The notes under the pieces are model-generated. The model searched no databases. It was given only the letters and a program-made list of their open reading frames with translations, and had not been told where the DNA came from. Shown here piece after piece: positions 43,789 to 53,840 of a stretch of DNA of 64,000 bases. Where the stretch lies: contig JADJXL010000020.1 of NCBI GenBank assembly GCA_016715885.1, forward strand, positions 1,116,001-1,180,000, in the 5' to 3' direction. How positions within the stretch are numbered: position 1 is the stretch's first letter; each line of letters opens with the position of its first letter. Position numbers and translations under genes: made by a program. Origin of the DNA: Polyangiaceae bacterium (GTDB lineage: Bacteria > Myxococcota_A > Polyangia > Polyangiales > Polyangiaceae).

Positions 43789-45213
43789 ATGACGACGACG
43801 ACACTGGCCCCCAATGCCAAGACCGGAGGGCTATTGCTCAAGGCCTTTCAGAACGGGGAGACCGAAGAGATTCGCTGGGTCGAGGTCACACTCGGGGATC
43901 TCATCATCACGGTCGCTTCCGATGCCTTGAAGGCTCCGCTCAACGACCGCGGTTTCGTGCGTTTGCCCGTGACGTACAAGGAGACGATCGAGATTTGCCG
44001 GGACCTCGAATGCATCGCCCCGACGCAGGCGATGTGTGACGCGATGTTTGCGCAGGCGAAATCGCAGACCTTGGCTGTTCCGCTGGTCATCAGGGCTTCT
44101 GATTCCGCAAAGATGCCAACGGTCGAATTCGTATTGAAGTTTCACGATGGGGTGGAAAAACAGCTCGCCGGGGTTGGCCAAGAAGATCGAGGGCTCATTT
44201 GTGGTGCTTGGAAATATTGGCTCCTTCATCCGCGGTTGAATGTCCTCGGCGCAGTCAATTATGGGTTTTGGAAGAGCAAGAAGCCACCGTCGGTCTACCA
44301 GACGCCCGGAGCTCGACATGATCCCGCGCATTACGATTATTCTCAATTGCTCCAGCCGGTGCAGCGCAAGGCGCGCCGGGTGTCCACGGGAGAAGAAGTC
44401 GATTTGCTCGAATACGTCGCGCAAAAGGAGAAGATTCCGGCGAAGTATTTGGACGTCTACCAGCCGACTTTGCGGACGTTCAGCAGCGTCGAAGACAATG
44501 CCGAGCCTTTGAAACCCGTCGACGTTTTGGCGCTGCTCGAAATGGAGGGGCTCGACGTGGTGGCCGAGAAAGGTTGGGACACGCGAGGCCGATCGGGTTT
44601 TACGCCCGAGGGGATCATGGTGCATCACACGGCTGGGCCGAAAACGGGCGACGCGCCGTGCCTATCGATATGTGTTAACGGGCGTCCGGATCTTTCGGGA
44701 CCGCTTTGCCACATTTTGCTTTCGCGAAGTGGTAAGGTGCACTTGATTGCGGCGAACATTGCGAACCATGCGGGCAAAGGCGCGCGGCAAGTTTTGGATT
44801 TGGTACGTAAAGACGAACCCGTCACGAAAAACGCGAGGGACAACAGGTACGTCGATTCGATTGGCGGCAACCAATTCTTTTACGGCATCGAAGTCGAAAA
44901 TGCGGGCGTTGCAGGAGACCCCTACCCGCCCGCTCAGCTCGAAGCCTTGGCGCGCATTTGCGCGATCATCTGCAATGCGCATAGCTGGAGTGCCAATCGG
45001 GTGATCCATCATCGTCAATGGACGAGCCGCAAGATCGACATGAGTTGGCGTGGAGATTTGCCGGGCATGGTCGCGCAATACATGGATTCGCTCGTCATCT
45101 CGTTTAGCACGGGCGAGGATCCCACCGAGCCGATGTGGGAGGACGATCACGACGGCGTGGCGATGCACGACTGCGGCGACGCGGACGAAGGCCCTGCGAG
45201 CATGTCGGTGTAA
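43789..45213 (+). CDS. N-acetylmuramoyl-L-alanine amidase (PGRP/Amidase_2 domain) without signal peptide
   Basis: 474 residues. The C-terminal 200 residues carry Amidase_2/PGRP motifs: GFTPEGIMVHHTAGP with the first zinc His, NIANHAGKGA, FYGIEVENAG, and VIHHRQWTSRKIDMSW with the second His and the Asp ligand. The substrate bond is the lactyl-Ala link of peptidoglycan. The first 260 residues are of unknown type. No signal peptide or lipobox is present, so export must be by another route (as in phage-tail-like systems) or the protein acts inside. The start at ATG 43789 has AAGGAG at 43775-43780, and a TTGACA box lies at 43720. Confidence 0.82.
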   Translation: MTTTTLAPNAKTGGLLLKAFQNGETEEIRWVEVTLGDLIITVASDALKAPLNDRGFVRLPVTYKETIEICRDLECIAPTQAMCDAMFAQAKSQTLAVPLVIRASDSAKMPTVEFVLKFHDGVEKQLAGVGQEDRGLICGAWKYWLLHPRLNVLGAVNYGFWKSKKPPSVYQTPGARHDPAHYDYSQLLQPVQRKARRVSTGEEVDLLEYVAQKEKIPAKYLDVYQPTLRTFSSVEDNAEPLKPVDVLALLEMEGLDVVAEKGWDTRGRSGFTPEGIMVHHTAGPKTGDAPCLSICVNGRPDLSGPLCHILLSRSGKVHLIAANIANHAGKGARQVLDLVRKDEPVTKNARDNRYVDSIGGNQFFYGIEVENAGVAGDPYPPAQLEALARICAIICNAHSWSANRVIHHRQWTSRKIDMSWRGDLPGMVAQYMDSLVISFSTGEDPTEPMWEDDHDGVAMHDCGDADEGPASMSV

Positions 45214-45278
45214 CGGACCTCGGCAAACTTTTTTGGGTCTCTACGCAACTCACACCCAGTTCGCAACGATGTTGGTAC

Positions 45279-46292
45279 ATGACGTACCTCGGTCGTTCGC
45301 GACGAACTCGTGCCAACCGTAAGCACCGATCCACTCAAAAGCGCCATCGCGACCTGTGGCATGCGCCATTTGCAAGCTTTTTGGCGGAAATCGCGCCGAG
45401 CAATTTCGAGGTGATGGCGGAAGTTTGGCTCAGCATTGCGCCGCCGCGGGCGGATTTCATCATCTTGCGCCGCAGGGCGAAGGCCCGATGTGCCGCAAAG
45501 GCGTTTTGGCGCCTTTGGCGATGGCTGGGGAAAGTCACCGTGCTGGAATACAAGAGTCCTCTCAAATCATCCTTTCGACGAGGGGACCTGCTGCGGCTCG
45601 TCAGTTACGGCGCCATCTACGACGCTCGGCAGCGAAAAAAGGACGAGTTACGTTGCGACGAACTGACGCTCGTGCTCGTCGTAGCATCGATCACTCCTAC
45701 GCTTCGTGCCGAAGTCAAGCGGATGGGCTGGACGCTCGAAAGTCTCGAACGGGGCTATGCGCGCATAACGGGAGTGATGTATCCTTGCTACGTTGCAGTC
45801 GTCAATGATGTATGCCAGGAAGAACGCAGCGAGATGCTGCGTCTGTTCAGCCATCTGCCGGTGACGGATGAAAGAGCCAAGGCGTGGCTTTCGTACTGGA
45901 TGAAGGACGGGAAGATGAAGCAACCACGTAGATTCACTCGAGCGGAAGCTGATGAATTCATGCGACAACTCATCGGACGCTTGCCCGCCAAGGATCGTCT
46001 GCGAGGCCTCGCGCCTGAAGAACGTTTGGCGGGGCTCGCGCCTGAAGAACGTTTGGCGGGGCTCGCGCCTGAGGAACGTTTGGCGGGGCTCGCGCCTGAG
46101 GAACTGGTTGCCAACTTGCCGCTCGAAGTGCTGCGTGGCTTGTCGGATTCGTATCTTCGCACCTTGCCCATCGCGGTGCAACGAAAGGTAAAACGTCGCC
46201 TGCGCGCCGCCGAAGTCGCGACGAAGCCCCGGCGTGCAGCCGCCAAAAAGACGGGAACCGCGCGCACCGCTCGGTCGAAATCTGCTGTATAG
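45279..46292 (+). CDS. PD-(D/E)XK nuclease-like protein with GLAPEERLA repeats
   Basis: 337 residues. The N-terminal half has RADFIILRRR (D59) and KVTVLEYKSPLKSSFRRGDLLRLVSYGAIYD (E90, K92), a D-x(30)-E-x-K nuclease-like motif with a downstream Tyr/Ser helix. Then come four 9-residue repeats of the form GLAPEERLA (residues about 243-278), and a Lys/Ala-rich tail. Rpn/PD-(D/E)XK proteins of cyanobacteria and myxobacteria often carry similar repeats, so a related mobile-element-associated nuclease is likely; the role is unknown. ATG 45279 follows the amidase stop by 65 bp. The longer frame into the amidase gene is rejected. Confidence 0.6.
   Translation: MTYLGRSRRTRANRKHRSTQKRHRDLWHAPFASFLAEIAPSNFEVMAEVWLSIAPPRADFIILRRRAKARCAAKAFWRLWRWLGKVTVLEYKSPLKSSFRRGDLLRLVSYGAIYDARQRKKDELRCDELTLVLVVASITPTLRAEVKRMGWTLESLERGYARITGVMYPCYVAVVNDVCQEERSEMLRLFSHLPVTDERAKAWLSYWMKDGKMKQPRRFTRAEADEFMRQLIGRLPAKDRLRGLAPEERLAGLAPEERLAGLAPEERLAGLAPEELVANLPLEVLRGLSDSYLRTLPIAVQRKVKRRLRAAEVATKPRRAAAKKTGTARTARSKSAV
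46005..46112 (+). repeat. Four in-frame 27-bp tandem repeats
   Basis: Units at 46005-46031, 46032-46058, 46059-46085 and 46086-46112, each encoding G-L-A-P-E-E-x-L/V-A. Nucleotide identity between units is near complete (GAA versus GAG changes), so the array is recent and the copy number could vary between strains. Confidence 0.9.
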
Positions 46293-46322
46293 CCGCCGCC
46301 ATTCGTGAGATAGTGATCGGCG

Positions 46323-46802
46323 ATGACCAAAACGAAATCCGCCCTTGCCTTGCTTTTTGCCTTCGTATTCGGTCCTTTCGCGTGCGATTACGTGCCACCG
46401 GGCACAAAAGCGGAACCGGATGCAGCTTCGTCGACTGGCGATCCCCCCGACTTCCAAGGCGTGCAATGTGGCGACGTCGTGTGTAATGCCCCCGAAGTTT
46501 GCTGCATCAACCTGGATTTAGGGGTACGGGAATGCACACCATTGGCCGAATGCTTTGCAACACGCGTATCATGCGACGGCCCCGAAGACTGCTCTGCCAC
46601 TCAAATCTGCTGCGGCGCCCGAGACGGCAGTAGCAACCCCATTACGAACGTTCGATGCAATGCGTCGTGTGACGAGCCGAACGCCCAGATGTGCCATGTC
46701 CCCCCCAATGACGACGACAATTGCTCCACGGGCGCAACCTGTCAGGTCGAATTCTCTCTCGGAGGATTCGGCGCGTGCGTTCCGAAATCCACCAGCCGCT
46801 AA
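46323..46802 (+). CDS. Secreted Cys-rich lipoprotein-like protein
   Basis: 159 residues. The N-terminal signal (MTKTKSALALLFAFVFGPFAC) ends in a Cys with a non-standard lipobox (PFAC). The mature part has 14-16 Cys in a spaced pattern (CGDVVCNAPEVCC..., CDGPEDCSATQICCG..., CDEPNAQMC), suggesting a disulphide-knit extracellular domain. Short Cys-rich secreted proteins like this are common in myxobacteria; no function is assigned. It is 30 bp after the previous gene. Confidence 0.65.
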   Translation: MTKTKSALALLFAFVFGPFACDYVPPGTKAEPDAASSTGDPPDFQGVQCGDVVCNAPEVCCINLDLGVRECTPLAECFATRVSCDGPEDCSATQICCGARDGSSNPITNVRCNASCDEPNAQMCHVPPNDDDNCSTGATCQVEFSLGGFGACVPKSTSR

Positions 46803-47066
46803 TACCACCGCAGCAACGACTTCGATTCGCCCGACACATTGACCCATCACCGTCGTCACGGCGTCGTCCGTCCCCTTTGAAATCTACTTTTCCTGCATGC
46901 GATTGGCCGGCGCGACATTATGTTCTGAACGCAATCGTTTGTCCGCATGCATGCGTGTTTCCCGCACGCGTGCGTAAATCGCGATCGCCCTGGAAATGAG
47001 CCGTAGCGACAAACAAATGTTTTGAACCCTCTTGCCTCATTTCGAATGTTGCGCTTATCGTGGGCC

Positions 47067-47918
47067 ATGCCTGCCAAAAAGAAACCCCCGGCTCCGCCTG
47101 CTCCGGGTCAACCTCGTCATTACGACCCGAGTCTCGGCAAGCTCGCGCTCGCTCAGCTCGCTCCTCGGCTGAAGACCCTTCAACCCGAAGATCTCCTTTC
47201 AACCCGTATCGACCTCGATGCAGCCGCATTTGCTGCCCTGGCGACGTACATGCGCGCTACCGCACCAGCGCTCAGAGCTCGTTTTCAGAAGCAACACGAC
47301 GCCGGTGAATTCGATATTGCTCATCTCGATGACCTCGAAGAACTTGCTTTCGCCGTTCTCTATGCTCACGCGGAAGCGAGCGCACATCGCGCAAGCGACT
47401 CAGGTGCCAAGCTCCCAGCAGCCCTCGTCGAGCGTGCCATTGAACTCGAGGCACGTATGCAAGCCTTGTGTGAATACCACTTCCGCGATGACCCGGAAAT
47501 CGCAGCCGAGCTCGACCGACTGCGACCTGGCACCAGCCATCGTGATCTCGCATCCGACCTGAATGGGTACGCTCGCATCTATGATCTGCGTCGCGATATC
47601 GTCGCGCTCGATAGAAAACATTACCGAGAAACGGACCTCGTCGATGCTCGTGCCGTTGCCGGCGTCATCTTTACCACGCTGAGCGCTGGTGCCTCGAGCA
47701 AGGCGCGTATTGCCCAGGATACGCTCGCTCGAGCCTGGACGCTGCTTTGCCGCAGCTACGATGAAGTGCGCGCCGTTGGCCTTTACGTATTGCGACACAA
47801 TGCCGACAAGCATCGCTTCTTCCCGTCGCTCTTCTCGGCCGCCAAAAACCACTCGCCCGGTCGACGAAAGCCGAAGACAGTAGCCGTCGACCACGAGGAA
47901 GCTGCCACGCCGGAGTGA
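47067..47918 (+). CDS. Unknown protein, predicted all-helical
   Basis: 283 residues from ATG 47067 (MPAKKKPPAPP). A Lys/Pro-rich leader precedes a helical body with Ala/Leu/Arg-rich segments and TRIDLDAAAFAALATYMRATAPALRARFQKQ. The C-terminal tail is basic. No signal peptide or membrane helix. Family not recognised. A TTG in frame at 47022 would add 15 residues and is less likely. Confidence 0.6.
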   Translation: MPAKKKPPAPPAPGQPRHYDPSLGKLALAQLAPRLKTLQPEDLLSTRIDLDAAAFAALATYMRATAPALRARFQKQHDAGEFDIAHLDDLEELAFAVLYAHAEASAHRASDSGAKLPAALVERAIELEARMQALCEYHFRDDPEIAAELDRLRPGTSHRDLASDLNGYARIYDLRRDIVALDRKHYRETDLVDARAVAGVIFTTLSAGASSKARIAQDTLARAWTLLCRSYDEVRAVGLYVLRHNADKHRFFPSLFSAAKNHSPGRRKPKTVAVDHEEAATPE

Positions 47919-47997
47919 AAAGCCTCCCCAGACCACGCGCCTCCTTTTCAAAAGCTATCGATAGCCCCCATGACCACCTCATTCGTTTGCGGTGAGT

Positions 47998-48071
47998 CTC
48001 GACAGCTTCCGCTGACCATTTTTGTGCTCGAAGTTACTCTCGAGAGCTTCCGCTGACCACTTTTGTGGTCG
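47998..48071. repeat. Two 33-bp direct repeats, 41-bp period
   Basis: Units at 47998-48030 and 48039-48071 share CTCGA(C/G)AGCTTCCGCTGACCA then a run ending TTTTGTG with three mismatches. The core AGCTTCCGCTGACCA(T/C)TTTTGTG is 23 bp. Multiple short direct repeats of this kind are found at the ends of some IS21-type elements, so this may be a remnant, but no transposase is next to it. The next bases (48065-48095) read like a tRNA T-arm (GGGATCAATTCCC). The rest of the 631-bp gap to dnaG shows no convincing gene. Confidence 0.5.
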
Positions 48072-48549
48072 TGGGATCAATTCCCGCGCGTGGAGGCATT
48101 GCGTGTCGAGCTCGATGGTTGGACCATCGCCGCGATTGGTCGGATAATCAATGTCGACCCACGCGCGGCTCCCGATACGCTTCAATCTTTCATTCATCAG
48201 GACAAACCAATGTTCAATTTTTACATTCGCGACCGCTCACCGACTTACAGCAATACGCGAACCTCGTCCATGCAGCATCACCAACATCCAGCGCGCCCAC
48301 GCGTTTCCACGCGCGGCTCATTTCTGGCATTGAACGCGCGATCGAGAAACGCCGACAAAAATACCGTGCGAGTGTGTAAGTGCCTGAGCGTGTCATTGTC
48401 ATCCACGTGCTAGCAAGCTTCGCGCCATTGATGTGGTTTGTTCTTCGCTAGCATTGGCACGGCTTTGGCAAGCAAAACGGAATCGAGCGAATTGTCATGT
48501 AAAAACTTGACGAACGGTCTGAATCGAAGGAAGCCATTCCTCGGCTCGG

Positions 48550-50472
48550 ATGATAGCTCCGCAAACGATAGCCTCGGTCAAAGAGCGCACGGATCTCGTG
48601 GCGCTCATCGGGGAAACCGTACGCCTTCAGCGAAAAGGGCGGACGTTTCAGGGCCTTTGTCCTTTTCACAAGGAAAAAACCCCGAGCTTTCACGTCAATC
48701 CCGAACGCGGCATCTACCATTGCTTCGGCTGCAAGGAGAGCGGCAGCGCCATCGACTTCATGATGAAGATCGAAGGCATGAGCTTCACGGAGGCCGTGCG
48801 AGCTCTGGCCGAACGAAGCGGCGTCGAAGTCGTCGATACCGCAACCGATGCGGAGCGACGTGAAGCCGTCGCGGCTCGGCGCGCCCGCGAGGACCTCTAC
48901 GCCGTCAATCACTTGGCAGCGACGTTTTTCGAGCAGTCGATGCGCGGGACGAGCGCCCATCCACTGGCCGGATATGCGCTCGATGAATTGCGTCGCCGAG
49001 GTCTCGACCCGGGCCCAGACGCGGCAGGCAGTGTCGCCGATGCGCTCCAGGCATTTCGTGTCGGTTATGCTCCTCCCGCCTGGGACGGCCTCGTGGCGTA
49101 CCTGAAGCGCCAGGGTGTCTCGCCCGTCGCCGCTGAAAAAGTCGGCCTGCTCGTGCCGCGTTCGTCCGGGTCTGGGTACTACGATCGTTTCCGACATCGG
49201 CTGATGTTTGCCGTGACGGACGTACAAGGTCGCGTCATTGCGTTCAGCGGCAGGAGTTTGGCGGAGCCAACCGCCGACGAGCTTCGCAGCTTGGGTTTGT
49301 CCCCGGCGGCGGGTGCGGAAGTGCCTGCGAAGTACGTGAACAGTCCCGAGTCGACCATCTACACGAAGGGCGAGCACTTGTTTGGGCTGTACCAAGCGCG
49401 TCATGCGATCCGTCAAAAGGGCGAAGCGATCTTGGTCGAGGGCAACTTTGACGTTTTGTCACTGCATGCACGCGGCGTGGACAACGTCGTCGCGCCGCTC
49501 GGTACGGCGTTCACGGCGGCGCAGGCGAAGCTCTTGAAGCGTTTTACGCCGACGGTGACGCTGCTTTTCGATGGTGATGCGGCAGGCAAGAAGGCGACGT
49601 GGGGTGCGCGGCAGCCTTGCAAAGAAGGCGGGCTCGATGCGCGCGTGGGCGTGCTCCCGCCAAAGATGGACCCCGACGATTTCGTGCGCACGCGAGGCGT
49701 CGATGCGCTGAAGAACGTGACGAAGGCGGCGAAGGAGCTTTACGAGCACCTCATCGACGACGCGCTCGAGAACGACTCGTTCAACGATGCGACGACCGAT
49801 GGAAAGCTTTCGCGTATCCACGCGGTTGCGTCGCTCTTGGGTGAACAGCAGGACGCGGTCAAACGCTTGATGCTGAAGACGTATGCGGATCGGCTGTCGT
49901 CGAAGCTCGTGATGGGAGGTCAATCGCCGAAGGATCTCCGACAGCTCGAACAGCTTTTGGATCAGGCGACGCGCAAGGCGCCACAGCCTGTGCTTCGAGC
50001 TGCCGAGACGCAGGCACCGCATCATCAGGCGCGATCGCGGTCGCGTGTGGACGAGATCGGGCTCGAGATTCTTGGCGCGCTGCTCGACTATCCCGTGTTG
50101 TTCGATCACGGTGATGTCATGGATGCGGTGAGTGCGCTCGATGGCGAAGCGGCGCTGGCGATTGGCACGGCGCGTCAATGCTTGACGGATGAAATGGAGT
50201 TTCGTGCCGACGAATTTCTTGCGCAGATCCCCCGGTCGATCCATGCATTTGCGGCTGGACGGCTGGCATCGCCCGTCTTCGAGACCGCCGACATGGCGCG
50301 TGAAGAGCTTCTAAAGAATGCAGGAAAGTTGAAAAAGCTGAGCCTGTTGCGCGAGAACGCGGAAGTGGCGGTTCAGCTCCAACGCGTGGCGCCGTTGGGG
50401 GACGTTGCGCTCGAGGATGCTTTGTTACTTGAGAGTGCCAGGCGTGCGAGAGCGAAGCTCGGTGGGAGATGA
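48550..50472 (+). CDS. dnaG: DNA primase
   Basis: 640 residues. Zinc-binding domain C37, H40, C58, C61 (CPFH...HCFGC). The RNA-polymerase/Toprim domain includes ILVEGNFDVLSLHARGVDNVVAPLGTA and LLFDGDAAG. The C-terminal helicase-interaction domain is present but short. It synthesises RNA primers for replication. Followed 112 bp later by rpoD, the conserved macromolecular-synthesis order, although rpsU is missing. Confidence 0.96.
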   Translation: MIAPQTIASVKERTDLVALIGETVRLQRKGRTFQGLCPFHKEKTPSFHVNPERGIYHCFGCKESGSAIDFMMKIEGMSFTEAVRALAERSGVEVVDTATDAERREAVAARRAREDLYAVNHLAATFFEQSMRGTSAHPLAGYALDELRRRGLDPGPDAAGSVADALQAFRVGYAPPAWDGLVAYLKRQGVSPVAAEKVGLLVPRSSGSGYYDRFRHRLMFAVTDVQGRVIAFSGRSLAEPTADELRSLGLSPAAGAEVPAKYVNSPESTIYTKGEHLFGLYQARHAIRQKGEAILVEGNFDVLSLHARGVDNVVAPLGTAFTAAQAKLLKRFTPTVTLLFDGDAAGKKATWGARQPCKEGGLDARVGVLPPKMDPDDFVRTRGVDALKNVTKAAKELYEHLIDDALENDSFNDATTDGKLSRIHAVASLLGEQQDAVKRLMLKTYADRLSSKLVMGGQSPKDLRQLEQLLDQATRKAPQPVLRAAETQAPHHQARSRSRVDEIGLEILGALLDYPVLFDHGDVMDAVSALDGEAALAIGTARQCLTDEMEFRADEFLAQIPRSIHAFAAGRLASPVFETADMAREELLKNAGKLKKLSLLRENAEVAVQLQRVAPLGDVALEDALLLESARRARAKLGGR

Positions 50473-50584
50473 AGGCGCCTGGTGAGCGCGGTTGGCGGTG
50501 CGTTTGTCGTAGTTTCTCAATGGTTTGTCTCGAGGTTTCTTGAAGCATGCGGTCCACGAAGGACCGCGGGTGGAGCGAGTGCGA

Positions 50585-52462
<1,878 letters not shown>

Positions 52463-52470
52463 GACGAACC

Positions 52471-52842
52471 ATGCGTGGTCGGGACAAACTCGGCGAGCAA
52501 CGGCGCTTCTTTGCACTGGCTCCTGGGTTTGTCCTGCTCATCGGCGTGTTTGTCGGCTCGGCCTGCGTCCGGGACGTGACGGAAGAAGACTGTCGTTCGC
52601 TTGGCGCGCACTTGCGCGCGATATGGACGGCGGAAGCGAAGTTTCCGCAAACCGCGACGCCGTCGGCGGAGAAGGCCGTGGCGGTCATCAAGAGTGAAGG
52701 CGCGAAGCTCGAGGAGTCCGTGATTGTCACGTGCAAACGCGACTACATGGGCAAGCCCAAGGCATCGGGCGAGTTTTCATGTTTGTCGCGCGCGAAGACG
52801 TACGCGGATGTCCAGGCATGCGCGACGATTCCTGAGCATTAA
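52471..52842 (+). CDS. Small secreted or membrane-anchored protein
   Basis: 123 residues beginning MRGRDKLGEQRRFFALAPGFVLLIGVFVGSACVRD. A basic n-region and hydrophobic core end at a Cys, but the lipobox (GSAC) is weak, so it may be a lipoprotein or simply anchored. The mature part contains CRSLGAHLRAIWTAEAKFPQ and a later CKRDYMGKPKASGEFSCL. No family known. It starts 8 bp after rpoD and is likely co-transcribed. Its stop overlaps the stop of the convergent gene. Confidence 0.6.
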   Translation: MRGRDKLGEQRRFFALAPGFVLLIGVFVGSACVRDVTEEDCRSLGAHLRAIWTAEAKFPQTATPSAEKAVAVIKSEGAKLEESVIVTCKRDYMGKPKASGEFSCLSRAKTYADVQACATIPEH

Positions 52843-53642
52843 TTCAAGTAGCGTTTGTCCGGGGGCTCTTTGCTCCCGCCGCCTTCGATGACGCGCAGTG
52901 CGGGTCCGCCTGCGCGACGCGCCCGAGCAGCTTCTGCACTTGCGGACGCTTGCCGTCGAATCTTCGCGGTTTGGGCTTCGAGCTGCCGCAGACGGAGCTT
53001 GAGCCACACACGGCGAAGCGGCGACCTGTCGCAGAAGAGATAGCCCGCGAGCATGCCTCCAAAGGGCGTGATGAGCCCTTCTGGCGTGTGGTGGTTCTTG
53101 GCGATGACGTGGGCCACCGACAGCAAAAAGATGAACGCGATGAGCACGGTTGCCGAAACGGGCAGCACGAAGAAGAGCCGCACCTGCGAGTGGCGATTCT
53201 GCAGCGCCCAGGCGACGGCAATCGCTTCGATGAACCCAAGCCCGCCGTACCAGAGCTGGCTGCCGATGCTGGGCACGAGCAAGGAGCCGATGACCTGAAA
53301 GACGAAAGCCAGCGCGCCCGAGCCGAGGATGAACAGGAGCATTCGGCGCGGGCCCCAATCCGATTCGAGGCTGGGCGCGAGAAACCACAGCCCGAGCAGC
53401 GTCATGATGAGGTGTGACGGCTGGTGGATGTCATGGAGCAGCGGTGCCGTGACGAGGCGCCAGATTTCGCCGCGAAGGACGCCTGGTGTCGAGCCGGCGA
53501 GAAACTGCATGACGCTGTAACCGACGTTGACCCAATTGACGCTGATCGCGAGCGCAACCCAGATGACGGTGACCGCGATCATCACCCCGCCGACGGCCTT
53601 GCGTGGACGGGGAAAGGCGAACTGGACGGGGTTATCGCGCAT
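52839..53642 (-). CDS. Rhomboid-like membrane protein lacking catalytic residues
   Basis: 267 residues with about six membrane segments. The rhomboid landmark WRLVTAPLLH (61-70) with a following HLIMTLLGLWFLAPSLESDWGPRR matches the WR and HxxxN-type region. Where active rhomboids have GxSG, this reads YGGLGF (132-137), with Leu for Ser. Where the catalytic His lies in an AHLGG motif, it reads ITPFGGMLAG (191-200). Both catalytic residues are therefore absent, as in iRhoms/Derlins. The C-terminus is a cytosolic Arg/Ala coil. A chaperone or membrane-handling role is inferred; protease activity is unlikely. Confidence 0.7.
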   Translation of the reverse strand: MRDNPVQFAFPRPRKAVGGVMIAVTVIWVALAISVNWVNVGYSVMQFLAGSTPGVLRGEIWRLVTAPLLHDIHQPSHLIMTLLGLWFLAPSLESDWGPRRMLLFILGSGALAFVFQVIGSLLVPSIGSQLWYGGLGFIEAIAVAWALQNRHSQVRLFFVLPVSATVLIAFIFLLSVAHVIAKNHHTPEGLITPFGGMLAGYLFCDRSPLRRVWLKLRLRQLEAQTAKIRRQASASAEAARARRAGGPALRVIEGGGSKEPPDKRYLN

Positions 53643-53720
53643 CGCTCATGAGCTACCAAGCGCAGGGGCTTGGAGCAACTGCGCACGGGCTTTGAAAACG
53701 TCTACGACGGGCGGGGCGTC

Positions 53721-53840
53721 AGAGGGCGTTTGGCGGGCGTCGCGAGCGTTGCGACGCTAGGGAGGACGGCGGAAGCGTACTTCGTACGCTGAGCAAGTCC
53801 GACCGACGCATCGCAGCGCGCAGCAGCCAGCCAAACGCTC
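53721..53840. repeat. Intergenic hairpin cluster between bamA and the rhomboid-like gene
   Basis: An outer inverted repeat GCGTTTGGC (53726-53734) with GCCAAACGC (53830-53838) encloses two hairpins: GCGTCGC/GCGACGC (53737-53757) and AGCGTAC-TTC-GTACGCT (53774-53790). The TTC loop closed by an AC/GT stem is shared with the element at 6.3 kb. It lies just after the bamA stop (minus strand), so it could terminate transcription or bind protein; no T-run follows. Confidence 0.6.

Noticed and set aside
43789..46802. Prophage or tail-like island suggested by the amidase
   Set aside because: No tail, capsid, integrase or baseplate genes nearby; one amidase is not enough.
48065..48379. Plus frame beginning with a VVGSIPARG-like peptide
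   Set aside because: That peptide is the classic translation of a tRNA 3' end; here only a T-arm-like fragment exists, no complete cloverleaf, and the frame has no family.
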